Below are positions 9,956 through 21,079 of a stretch of 64,000 nucleotides of DNA, one piece after another. The notes below the pieces were generated by a model. It was not told the DNA's origin. It did not search any database and was given only the letters and a program-made list of their open reading frames with translations. A program made the translations under genes and the position numbers. Within the stretch, counting starts at the first letter, position 1. Each line of letters opens with the position of its first letter. The stretch comes from Solanum dulcamara (taxonomy: Eukaryota; Streptophyta; Magnoliopsida; Solanales; Solanaceae). The DNA is taken from contig NC_077242.1 in the NCBI RefSeq assembly GCF_947179165.1, positions 744,001-808,000 of the forward strand, read 5' to 3'.

Positions 9956-11118
9956 TTTATTTTCAAAAATTTTCGAGTAAAAATTTTGAATTCGTTACGA
10001 CTGCGTTTGACCTAATCCACTTAACTCCTCACTTGACAAATTCCTACTATAATGCCCCACAAAAGCAGACAAGTGGCTGCTTCTCTAAAGAAAAAATAAA
10101 ATGTTGAGCACGTTTTTCATTAAACAATATTTTAGTGAAGATGGATGATGACATCATTCTGAAGTAATCAACAATTTAAATTTGCTAAATATATTTTATC
10201 TTGTTATTAATTATTGATTGACACGTGTGATGCGATCTCTAGAAAAAAGTGGTCAAATACATAAATGGTGTGTATTAGACATATTTTGAAAAATGTTTGG
10301 TATGTAAAATGTTGCCCCGTAAAATAGAAGTGAGACCAAAGGAAGTTTGTAGATTGTTTGTAGTTTTCACTTACACACTATATATTGGCAATGATTTGAA
10401 ATGGACTTTTTAGTAAGGGCACCTACTCGCTGTACCATGCTTCTATTATTTGCGGGCCTATGGAAGCTTCAAATCGTATTGAGTTTATTGTACAAAAATC
10501 TTATCTCTTATTTTTGTGAGAGACTATTTTTATAATTGAATCTTATGATTTTTTAGTCGCATGATGACAACTGATATAGTTGAAATGGACTTGTTAGTTT
10601 CGTAAATGAGGATATGCTTTTTTGATAATATTCTCTTTTTTTTTTCGGTTGAAAGATGCTGCCACGTAGGCAAAGGTATTAGCTTTTGGATGCTTAATTG
10701 TGCTGCATTTGTATCGACACGATTGGATATGAGAGATTAGATTTGGTCAATCGATTTTGAATACCTTGACCAAAATTGACATGGAAATTCAGGATATACG
10801 ATGATTTGTGTTACAAAAACAAAATCAAAGGTGAAATTGAAGAAGATCGAATAGCTTGTCTATAAAAATTTCTATGTCAATTCTTTTCATCTGTTACTTC
10901 TGGACTCTATTCTGCTCAATATTTTCTCTTTGAAATACATTTTATAGTGTCTCATAATTTAGATATATAACTCTATTTTAAAATATTTGAATTATTTTTA
11001 GCTGAATCTCCGTATCCGTATAGATCCCGTACCCTTGAATCGTAAAATTTATATCATGAAGGATACGACCGCTAGATCCGCACCCGTATGGGACACCCGC
11101 ACCGAGTCTGAACAACTT
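9956..11118. other. Intergenic region
   Basis: AT-rich DNA with no open frame or repeat family that I recognise. Confidence 0.5.
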
Positions 11119-11374
11119 AGATATTCATATTCTTTTCTTTTTTTGATGATCACGGTGTCCGGACCAGCTTTTGCGCTCATCGACTAATTTTATCGGATAC
11201 CTGCCATCTCCTATCAGTAACATGTACCAGGTAACTCTGTCCATCAAAGATAGGAAAAATGGGAAGAATCACCCTTTTTTTTGTCTCCGCTAGGATTTAA
11301 ACCTGAGACCTCATGACTTTCAATCACTTTATTGACCACTAGGCCACAACCGGGTGCAAGATATTCATATTCTT
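11119..11374 (-). mobile_element. tRNA-derived SINE with perfect 16-bp target duplication
   Basis: The insert (11135-11358) is flanked by exact copies of AGATATTCATATTCTT (11119-11134 and 11359-11374). On the minus strand it starts with a tRNA-like head holding an A box (GTGGCCTAGTGGTCA) and a B box (AGGTTTAAATCC), then a body, and ends in an A-rich tail (T-rich on the plus strand at 11135-11145). All features of a short element inserted by LINE machinery are present. It resembles Solanaceae SINE families I recall; the exact family was not assigned. Confidence 0.88.
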
Positions 11375-11733
11375 GAAACCTTGTTCCCTTTTACCATACC
11401 CCTTGAACTACTAGGCAGGATTCAATAGTAAAGGCACCACCATAACCTTTGTAATGTTCAGAAAAGATATGTTCTTTGTCAAATTCCAAGTCCAATTCCT
11501 AGTCACTATAGTATGAATAAAAATGTATAATGAATATTACAAGGTAGATTACAGATGAAATCATAACATGGAAACTTTGGAAACTATGATCAAATTGTTT
11601 CTATCAAGTAAAACAAGGTCAACAAAGACACAACATGCCAAAAGAGGCATAGTACTATGTTGTGAAATCATGTTGAACACATTTAGTAACTTTGTACACT
11701 GTCAAACAACAACATTTTCTTCTAGCTAAATAG
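11375..11733. other. Upstream region of the receptor-like gene
   Basis: Probably holds the promoter and 5' UTR of the LRR gene. I see no convincing TATA box. Confidence 0.4.
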
Positions 11734-13522
11734 ATGGGCAATCTTCTCAAGTTTATTGTAAGTGTTTTAGTTTCTTTTCTTGTTATCAGATTATGTAATG
11801 GAGGTGATTTAACTGAATCCAAGTCATTTCTCAGTTTTATTCTTGCTATTGATCCAAACAATGTACTAGGCGTTGATCGGAATACTTTAGTGTCTTACCC
11901 TTGTTACTATAAATTACATGGCGTTAAGTGCAGTTTACATACTGGTGAAGTCATAGAAATAAGGCTTGAGAACATGAATCTTAGTGGGATAATTGATGCA
12001 GAATCACTCTGCAAACTCTCACAATTGAGAGTTCTTAGCTTAGCCAGGAATAAGATTGAGGGAACAGTTCCTGAATCAATATCAACGTGTAAAAGTTTAA
12101 CTGTTCTTGATCTAAGCAGCAACTTTCTTAGTGGAAATCCATTAGTACTACTTCAGTCTCTGACAAAGCTCAAGAATCTGAAAAAACTGAACATTTCTAA
12201 GAACAATTTCACTTTCTCACAACATAGGATGAGTCTACAAGCGTTGAGACATGTAGCAATTAAAGAATCTTCATCTTCAACTGCAGAAAGTTACGATAAA
12301 AAGACAAAGAATCATCATGTGAATCTGATGGTTTGGGTCCTCATATCTCTGGGAATTGTGATTGTGATTGTAGTTTTAGTATTCTTGTACATGAGATGTG
12401 TTAGAACAGTTAAGGACAAGGAGGTTATAAAGGAAGTAGTTAATTACCCGTCTCCTCGAAAAACACCCTCAGCTGAAGTTGTTGATGGAATATGTAACAC
12501 TGAAGGGAAAAGCTCAGAACTTTTCTTCTTCATGGAAGATGTTGAAAAGTTTACGATGGATGATCTTCTTGAAGCAACTGCTAACTTAACAAAACAAGGC
12601 ATTTGTAGCAGCCTTTATAAGGTCCATATAAGTAGCAGTGGTGTGTTTGCTGTCAAGAGACTGAAGAAACTACAAGTGGGATTCAAGGAATTTTCGCGAA
12701 CGATGAAAAAGATAGGGAACTTGAAGCATCAAAATGTACTTCCACTTGTTGCTTATTACTCTAGCAATGATGAAAAAATGCTTATCTACAAATATCAGAA
12801 CAGTGGAAGTCTACTAACACTTTTCGAAAGTAAGCCAATTATAAGTAGTCAAGAACTTCAAATTTCTCATCTTGTAATTCTTTATCATATTGTTGTTCTT
12901 TATTGTTGCAGATTATGTTGAGGGGAAATGGAATTTCCCATGGAAACAAAGGCTGTCAATTGCAGTTGGCATAGCAAGGGGTTTCGCGTACATATACAGA
13001 AGTTCAAAGAAAGGCAATGTCATTCCTCATGGCAACATTAAGCCATCAAATATTCTACTAAGCGAAAAAGGGGAGCCATTAATAAGTGAGTATGGATATT
13101 GCAAATTCCTAGACCCCAACAAAAGTTGCCTCTATAAAGACAATGGTTACACAGCCCCTGAGAAAAACTTGACAGAAGAAACTGATGTCTATAGCTTCGG
13201 GGTGATTCTGCTAGAACTGTTGACCAGTAAAGTTGTGGAGAAGACAGGATTAGACCTTGTCAAATGGGTGAAATCCATAGTGAGGGAAGAGTGGACTGGA
13301 GAAGTGTTTGATAGTGAAGTTGCCAACTTTGAAATGTATGCTTTCCCTTTACTAAATGTAGCACTCAAGTGTGTGGATTGTTTGCCAGAGGAACGACCTA
13401 CTATGGCAGAGGTTTTGGAGATAATCGAAGAAGTTGTGAATGCTCAAAAAGACATTTCTCCTTCTTCTATGACTTCTTTTGAATCCACCCCTGGTTCAAT
13501 GAAGCATGTGTATGTCATTTAG
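11734..13522 (+). CDS. Short LRR receptor-like kinase, probably a pseudokinase
   Basis: Exons 11734-12829 and 12912-13522 (GT..AG intron of 82 bases), 568 residues. A signal peptide covers about 1-24, then a small ectodomain with about three or four leucine-rich repeats, a transmembrane helix near 191-215, a juxtamembrane segment and a kinase fold. The layout fits the LRR-III group often called probable inactive receptor kinases. Several catalytic motifs are lost: the glycine loop has one Gly, the catalytic loop reads HGNIKPSN (405-412) without the Asp of HRD, and the DFG position reads SEYG. The lysine in FAVKRL remains. It likely acts at the plasma membrane as a scaffold or co-receptor; the ligand is unknown. 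Confidence 0.88.
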
Positions 13523-14259
13523 TTTGAGAGATTTTCTTCTTTATGTATGTGAACATTAACTTTCACCAAAACTCTTTCAAGATATTTTTCTGAAATGTGT
13601 GGCTAATTGTGAAAGGTTCAAAGTGAGTGGATGAAAGAACACTCACTACTCATGTAAGTTTCACAAAGTATCATCTTTTAAAAAACTGTGTTCTTACTTA
13701 GCATCATCTTCAATGAGCAAAGATTCCTCTCATTATCCTCAATAGTACTCAAATGTTGACAATCAGCCTACAACATCATTTTTCCTTATCGAACTCGAGC
13801 TGATTACTTGTTACAAAAACTAATATCAGACAATGGCATGCAAGGCAGGCATGACAAAGCCGGGAGGGAGGGGGGGGGGGGGCTGTTCGTTGTCTCTAGT
13901 CTGGAGTCTTGTAACATTCTAAATACTATAGCAAAGGGCCGGAGAAACTTTCTACTAGCATGTATGGTTGCTGATCAGAATCTTAGTACACTGAGGAAGA
14001 AATGGCACAGCACAGCACATAATTCAAATTATTCCAAGGGAAATGCTGAGCATAAATTAAGCACAATGTTCTAATTAACTACAAGGTACTGAAGTAAAAC
14101 AAGTCTTCAACAGACAAAAGTTGATTAGTTCAGAGCATTTTAAGCATTCAAAAGATAAAATGGATAAACACCACATTCATAAAATCCTTAGCGTTCACTT
14201 ATCTTTTTAGACTTGCTCCTAATTGCACTATAGGTCATTTGAGAACCATTCATAAAAGC
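13523..14259. other. Convergent intergenic region with a poly-G tract
   Basis: Lies between the 3' ends of the receptor-like gene (+) and the C2 gene (-), so it holds both 3' UTRs. A G-rich run (GGGAGGGA then 13 G) at 13862-13882 stands out. An open frame at 13808-14074 crosses it but has no domain. Confidence 0.5.
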
Positions 14260-15552
14260 TCAGAAAAAAGCTCTGCTGCCATAGAACACCCGTGAGCTAG
14301 TGCTCTTGGGTGTTTGCGATGTCTGATCTGAACTCGAATTATCAGAACTGGTTGTCCCATTTTCGATGTCCAGTGGAAGCTTCATCTTTGCCAATGACTC
14401 AGTAAATTGCTGCATACTTTTCATGTACATATCCACAATATCCTGTTGAACAACCTTTTGCTCTGGCTCAATGACTACTGGCTTTGGAAATGCACTTGCA
14501 GGCTTGCTTTCTGATATGTTGCTCTCAGCATTTCCAAAATTATTTTTACCTGTGGGACATTCTTTAGAAGCTGACGCATATTCTTCCCCTGGAGACTTGG
14601 AAGCTCCTTGGGTCTCGGAGGACTGAGAGCTTGCGGGATGCAAAGCTGATGGAGAGTCGATGGTTGATATGCTGCTAGGAGGCGAATCACGCTTTGGATA
14701 TTGGTGGAAATTAGCAACCTCACTTGGAACATTTTCCATATGGACATCGACTTCTGGATTGAGCTGGTTTTCTGTATCAGAAGAGACCAAGCTATCCGAG
14801 CTTTGAGAATCTGGATTAGTGCCTGGTATATTGAAGTACTCAGAGACCATAAGATTATTCTCATTTACAATCTTAGGATCTGGGAACTCAATTTTGTCAA
14901 ACTCGTTTGGTAGGGACTCACGTGCTTCGCTGTCTGTCCGAGATGCATCAGTTTCTGATATGGGAAATGCAGGAATTTCAATCACTTCAGGTGAAGTTCC
15001 ATTGTAAGAAAGGGACAAGTGTACAAATCCTGCTGGGGAGTGAAAGAGATCAGTGGACGAAAGAGAGAACTCTTTTTCTAACTTTCCATTTTTCACAAGG
15101 ATTTCAGACAGGGGGACTAGTGCAAAGCCCAACAATTGGTCTTCCAAATAATTCTTCACCCTGCTCATCATCCATATCTCACATTTAACAGAACATTTTA
15201 TTGTACGAACATTGAGCCTTAAATTTTCATTGAAGACTGGACTTTTCCCACCGCCATTAATGGTTTGAGTGGAGACTGCACTTTCAGGATCACTTGTAAG
15301 GCAAAGTTTTGCATAAACATCTTGTTTATGGTAAATACAGATGTTGTGGATATCTCTAGCCTGATGCACGTACACGTCGAGAACGCCAATGAAGTCCTCC
15401 ATGTTGAAGGCTTCAGCCTCCTCTCTATGAGCAGAAATTCCCTGGGATAGGCCAGAAGGATTCTTGCTGAAAAATTCATTGCTTTGCTTCTCAGAGTCAG
15501 TGAAGACGGAGGAGCCCTTAAATGGTGACACAACAGACTGTGGAGAATCCAT
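14260..15552 (-). CDS. C2-domain protein (At5g55530-like)
   Basis: A single coding exon of 430 codons. The frame opens with GTG at 15564, but the first ATG is at 15552 and gives MDSPQSVVSPF, so I chose it. A C2 domain spans roughly residues 50-170, beginning GVLDVYVHQARDI. C2 domains bind membranes, often with calcium, but the full set of calcium-binding aspartates is not obvious here. The rest is Ser/Pro-rich and probably disordered, with a short helical stretch (residues about 370-395) and the end SRVFYGSRAFF. The start and length recall Arabidopsis At5g55530. Role unknown. Confidence 0.85.
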   Translation of the reverse strand: MDSPQSVVSPFKGSSVFTDSEKQSNEFFSKNPSGLSQGISAHREEAEAFNMEDFIGVLDVYVHQARDIHNICIYHKQDVYAKLCLTSDPESAVSTQTINGGGKSPVFNENLRLNVRTIKCSVKCEIWMMSRVKNYLEDQLLGFALVPLSEILVKNGKLEKEFSLSSTDLFHSPAGFVHLSLSYNGTSPEVIEIPAFPISETDASRTDSEARESLPNEFDKIEFPDPKIVNENNLMVSEYFNIPGTNPDSQSSDSLVSSDTENQLNPEVDVHMENVPSEVANFHQYPKRDSPPSSISTIDSPSALHPASSQSSETQGASKSPGEEYASASKECPTGKNNFGNAESNISESKPASAFPKPVVIEPEQKVVQQDIVDMYMKSMQQFTESLAKMKLPLDIENGTTSSDNSSSDQTSQTPKSTSSRVFYGSRAFF

Positions 15553-17380
15553 GAAGCTGACCACAAATAGAACCTAAGAAAATCCAAGGATAAAGTTAAA
15601 TATCAGATATCACATTGGCTAAAACTGAACACACAGCTATGAGCATAAACTGAATGATCTCCACAAAATAAATAGCTTATAACAGAGGAACGACCAGTAA
15701 TTGAAGGAGTAAAACTATATATGTTTTTAACACAAACTTGTTTTGGAGCACACAACGACTATACTGGAGTTTGCCATAAGAACTAGCCCCTCACGGACGA
15801 TCCCTCCACACTACATGTCACAGCCCAAACCGATCATAAGTATTCTCCACTTTGGCCCAACAGACCTCACCGATTTGTCCCTTGAGCCAAAAAGTGAGCG
15901 TACCATGTGAACTTGCATTATACGTTATAAAGCTCTTAAACTTTCCTCTCCCATTTCAATGTGGAATTTGCCTAATGTGTAACATGCACCATGAAACAAT
16001 TTTTTTCTTTTTAAATGCACCATCAAACATGAACTAGAAACTTTATTTAAAGTGAAAACCTTAACCAATGTTTTACTTCATTAACCTAACTCAGAAGCAT
16101 ATCAAGACCAAGTGACAAGAATTCAGAGCTCATAAATGATACCATAGCAAATGAAGGATCAAAGGTAACAACAAGATCATGTTAAGAAGAGAATGAAGTA
16201 AATGGAAACAAGAATGAAATCTTTGTCCTCTAACAGAACAAAAAGAACCCTACAGTGAAAGATTGAGAATAGAGCTCCATGTTAATTTTAAGATGAAGGC
16301 TAATATAGCACAGAATGAGCAGAAACAGTCAAAATTAGGAAATATACAGAAATTTATGCTAAAGAATCAACACAATCATACTAACTAACATATAACCAAA
16401 ACCATAAGATCCTTAAAAAAAACAGCCAAGCGCACAAAGCACCCTAAGAGGTGTGACATAGGCAGTCTACCCCTGACAAATCTACCCCTGACAAAAGCAT
16501 TGGTAGTTGATTCCACGACTCAAACACATGACCTACGGAGATAACTTTACCGCAAACACATGACCTACGGAGATAACTTTACCGTTGGTCCAAGGCTACC
16601 CTTCAAGAGCGTAAATTCCTCAGCAAGCACAGATTCAGAATCTAGTCAACTAGTTAACTCAAGCAATTCTCCCAACTTTAAAAAGAATTCAGCTTTACTC
16701 ATGCCAAGCTGAGAAAAGCTAAAGGGGAGGAGACAAAACCCCAAAACACACCAAAAAGAATCACTTCAAAGCTCTGGTTCCCACCTTAAAGTAACAAATA
16801 GCACAACTCTGATCCTAGAAATAAACAATAGAACCCCATAAAGTATTAACTATCCAGCACATCAGAGAAATGAATAAAGCTACAATCTTTAACTTCCTCC
16901 CAAAAGTGTTAAAAATTCACTCAGGCACCAAAGATAAATAAATAAAGCTACAAACAGAACCTCATAAAGTGTTAACTATCCAGCACCCATGAGAAGTGAA
17001 TAAAGCTACAATCTTTACCTTTAACTTAAATCCAGCACCAAATCTAGATTTAAAAAAAAAAAACTACAATCTTTAACCCCTTTTCCCCTTCAAGACAAAA
17101 AAAAAACAAAAAAAAAACAGAAAACTTACCTCAAAATCAAGAACAGAAAAGAGATTCAACTCAAAACACTAAACAAGTGAAAAATCAAGAATTGAGCAGA
17201 AACCAGAACAAAGTCAAAGAATAATAGCACAAACAATAAAAAGACCAAGAAACCAATTCTTACTTACAGATTAAGGGTCTGATTATTGAGCCAAAAAGAT
17301 ATTCAAAAGAGTAATTTTTTAGGAAAATGAAGAAAACCCAACTCGAAATACGAAGCAAGGAGAAGAATAATTGAGATGTG
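15553..17380 (-). other. 5' UTR of the C2 gene with at least one intron
   Basis: On the minus strand an acceptor (TTTTCTTAG before GTTCTATTTG, near 15578) precedes the ATG. Two donors lie upstream: GAG|GTAAGTTTTC near 17127 and T|GTAAGTAAG near 17268. A leader intron of about 1.55 kb is therefore likely, with a second small leader exon or alternative first exons. Confidence 0.5.
16445..16615 (-). mobile_element. SINE with two perfect internal tandem duplications
   Basis: On the minus strand it reads a tRNA-like head (AGCCTTGGACCAACGG, A box) and a degenerate B box (TTTGAGTCGTGG), like the Solanaceae TS-type SINEs I recall. A 32-bp unit covering the head region is duplicated exactly (16521-16552 and 16553-16584). 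A 15-bp unit is also duplicated (16466-16480 and 16481-16495). It lies in the leader intron of the C2 gene in the same orientation. Confidence 0.7.
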
Positions 17381-17599
17381 CAGAGAATAAAATCAACAAG
17401 AATGATGGTAGTGGATTTGGAAGTTTGTCAGAATTTCCCCAAATATTTGTGCTCTAATTTTGTACTATCTGTTGGAAATTGTATACTAATATTTGTAGAT
17501 GGGATTAGGATTTGTTTTGCTTTTTTAATGCAAAAAGTTTTATTAATACCCCACAGTAGACACCGACCCATTGCCATTGGCTCACTACAATCAATCAAT

Positions 17600-20054
17600 C
17601 AATAGACTTTTTAGTGCGTTTAAACAGTTGGTATCTGCACATTGGAGCGTGTCTACCACCTGCAATGTTCTTAGAATGTGACAAATTATATATCCAATAG
17701 TGAATTTTGGCCGTGGTTATAAAAGATTATAACATACTAATAATTTTTTAAAATATTATATAGATAGAAGTTGAGTTTATAATATTATTGTTATGATTTT
17801 ATAAATTTTAAAAAAATAGAAGAAGAAAATACGAATCAAATGCATAATCTTCCAAGTTGTTTAGGATATCTATTTTCATAAATCAATCACAATTTAATAG
17901 CTTTCATCTTATTCTTCAAATCAAACTAAAACATGAATATAATAAGCATTGGAAGCATAATAATTTTAAAAGGCAATCATTCATTTTTTTTTTTATAATA
18001 TCTCTATTTATAGAATTACAATACGAAATATCAAATAATGTTAAAAAAGTGATTTTTTTGGTTTTTTAGCATAACACATAAATGAGAGAGAAGTAGAGAA
18101 AAATCCCCAAAAGTAAGGAAAATAAATAAATAAATAAGTAGAAGTGTAACCTCACTTTTTCTATTCCTAACTTTATTATTATATATAAATTTAAATATTT
18201 AAAATATGTTTTTATTCTTCAACTATAAATGAATTAGATTAACACTTAGTTCTATGTTTTTCATTAATTTTGAGTCTTGCATAATTAATAGAGGTGAAGC
18301 TACAAAAAAATTCCTTAATAAGAATGTAAAGGAAGCAATGAATTTCAACTCTCTTTTTTTTGCTTTCTTAGAGTAGAATCTGGTACTATCATAATTTTAT
18401 TTTTGCAAAACATTTAAAAGAAGTCAAAAAAAATAAATTAAAAAATGTAAAGGAAAAGACTCAAAATCTTTTTAGCTTTTATACTTTTCTACGTGTTTAT
18501 TTTCCTAAAAATAAAAAAGTATGTCTATAATTTATTTATGATTCACACGAGGTACATTTATAAAAAAAATGTTGTTAGTAGTAGTTTGTAAGCAATATTA
18601 TTAAAGAACATGGCTACTTTTAGAGCCGTGAGTAGTTATGTTCCTATGTTTTGGATAATAAAGTTAATATGCTTATGTGAGAAATCAAAGAGTATGACGT
18701 AAATTTTTATAAAACAGTTAAAATACTTACATATTTATCAAAATGCTATCTTCATGTTATCAATATTTGCTACAAAATAATCACTATTTACATATTTCAA
18801 ATAATAAATTTAAATAATATGTTCCTAAATGAGATCAAAAAGTAAGATGTAAGTTTATATAAAATAATTAAAAAATACGTATATACGTGTATATATATAT
18901 ATATATACACACACCGACCTAACTTTTTTTTCTCATGACTTAATACTAATTGCCATCATGGGACTTATAATATGTCATTTGAAAAGATAAGAATTATAGG
19001 AAGCCAAATTAGAATTACAATAGTGATATTCTTATTTTTCAAATAGTGAAAGTTCATCACCATATACATCTCATTTTGAGAAATGAAATTGGATACCTTT
19101 TAAATTTTTTCAAGCGTTCTAAATTCTTCATTCATATTGAAATATCCTGATAAAATACATGAAGTTTTCAAAAAATTAAAATCACAATAAATCAAGAAAA
19201 ATGAAGAAGAAGAAAGCATAAATAATATAATAACAAAAGAAAAAAAGATTATGAATACACCTTCCTATCTTGACTTTCTTGAAAATTTTTAGCACAACAT
19301 TCCCTTTCATTCTTGTCACATCAAAATTCAAGGTCCTGCAACTAAAAAAAAAATAAAGTAAAGAAAGCATGTAAATGAATTTCTAGCAGAAATGAAAAAC
19401 TACTAAAATATGAGAATTTTATAAAAATATAAAAAGGAAGGAAAAGTTAAAACGTTTATAAATGACTTGAAATTATAATGCTTAATTGGTAAAACTCCTT
19501 CAATAGAAAACAAATGTGATTGAGATTTATCAAAATTTAAGATTTAAGAGATGTTTTATTTTTTAATAAACGAAAGAAAGATGAGAAAAGGAAAAGGATA
19601 AGGAAGGGTCTTAGGAATTAATTAATAGTATTAATGATGATATTAAAAAAATATTTTTGATTATCTGCAATTTTAATGGAAACAAATTAAATGAGATTGA
19701 TTGATAGAAAAATTAATGGAAAAAAGAACACATTTATGCTACTAAGGAGAAGAGATAAATATAATGATTATATTTTTAGAAAATAGTATAAATAGAAGAT
19801 ATAATATTAAATTATAATAATAAAAATAGAGATAAGTAAGATTTATTTTTAGAAAACTACAAAAATCAAAGGTAGAAAGAGGAATATAAGGAAAAAAATA
19901 TTTAAAAAATATTATTATGTTGAAGCAAAACGGTGACTCATATACCAATCATTATTTTCTTAATCGATGTGTCAAATCAAAATTTGATAAGTAAAATGAA
20001 ACGAATGGAGTATTAGATAGTTAAGTTAACCTCAATTGAAACAAGTTAGAGATA
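17600..20054. other. Gene-poor AT-rich region
   Basis: No gene is supported. It contains the promoter side of the C2 gene at the left, a (TA)n tract at about 18889-18906 flanked by GTGT and CACAC, and many short A/T runs. Frames at 17857, 19182 and 19742 are low-complexity and not considered genes. Confidence 0.55.
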
Positions 20055-21079
20055 GCAGAATACATAAACAAACCCCTGAATTTATTCAATTTTTTCTCTC
20101 AGGCACCTCAACTGTGCCATCTTCTTGTTGAATCCATGAACCATTCATAACTTGTAACTTTTAAATACACTTGGCTGACATGGCAGAATATTTCAGCAAA
20201 TATTTTTTATTGATTGTGCGCGTGAAATCCACCTTTCTCACGTGGAAAGTGCAACCAATCAAAACTCTCAACCCTTTAAATAATTTACACTTCAGCGGCC
20301 TAAAATAAAATCCAAATAAAACTTTAAAAAATAAAGACACTTCATTTTTCCACCAAACACACTTTTGAACCAAATGTTCACCGATTCTAGACGAGAAAAT
20401 CCTAAATAATTGATCTTATTTCAGTTATTCTAATGACATTTATGCTATTTACAACTAAACTTTTTAGATTTCAAAGTGATTTTGGGTGTTTTCTTGAAGG
20501 TATCATTGAAGATTGCAAATGATTTTGAAGTTCAATGAGGAAGATAACTTCGACATTGACAATGACAAAATTCTCCCATTAATATTATTGATTGAATTTG
20601 AATTTAATGTACCATTAGCTATTGTTAAGCTTTCTTTTCTTAGTCTCATTTTTTTCAAATCTATCTAAAGTTTCTTTATGTAATTCGTTGCTTCTTTCAA
20701 AAATTGACGAGGAAGATAACTTCGACATTGGTACTTGATGACGAAGGAGAAATCTATGAAGAAGAGAGATACTTTGATGAGCAACTCTAACTTAAAAATG
20801 ATTGTAAGGAAGAAGAGAAAGAAAAGAGAAGATAAATAAGAGAACGAAGGGGAAAATTAGGATTTAAATGGGAAGAAGATCGTTGTGGATTCCACATCAG
20901 CGCTTTTAAAATATCTTTACATGTTCAAGCAACATGAGAACACGTTTTGTGCCATGTCAGCCAAGTGTGTTTAAAAGTTACAAATTATAGATGGTTCATA
21001 GGTTCAATAGGAAGACGACGTATTTGAGGTGCCTAAGAGAAAAATCGAACAAGTTTAGGGACCTGTTTATGTATTCTGC
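20055..21079. mobile_element. Non-autonomous DNA transposon with about 131-bp terminal inverted repeats
   Basis: The left end (20055-20186) and the reverse complement of the right end (20949-21079) match over about 131 bases at roughly 80% by eye. Both start GCAGAATACATAAAC and end CTGACATGGCA. The middle carries a direct repeat with GGAAGATAACTTCGACATTG (near 20538 and 20710) and no transposase frame. Long inverted repeats suggest a Mutator-like element; no clear 9-bp target duplication was found, so the superfamily is open. Confidence 0.75.

Noticed and set aside
11280..11358. Genuine tRNA gene on the minus strand
   Set aside because: A and B boxes are present, but no acceptor stem or anticodon arm closes, and the region continues into a SINE body with a tail and target duplication.
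13808..14074. 88-residue frame crossing the poly-G tract
   Set aside because: The glycine run comes from the homopolymer, there is no family match, and it overlaps 3' UTR space.
14475..15587. Other long frames across the C2 gene
   Set aside because: They are shadow frames of the single C2 coding exon and show no conserved motif.
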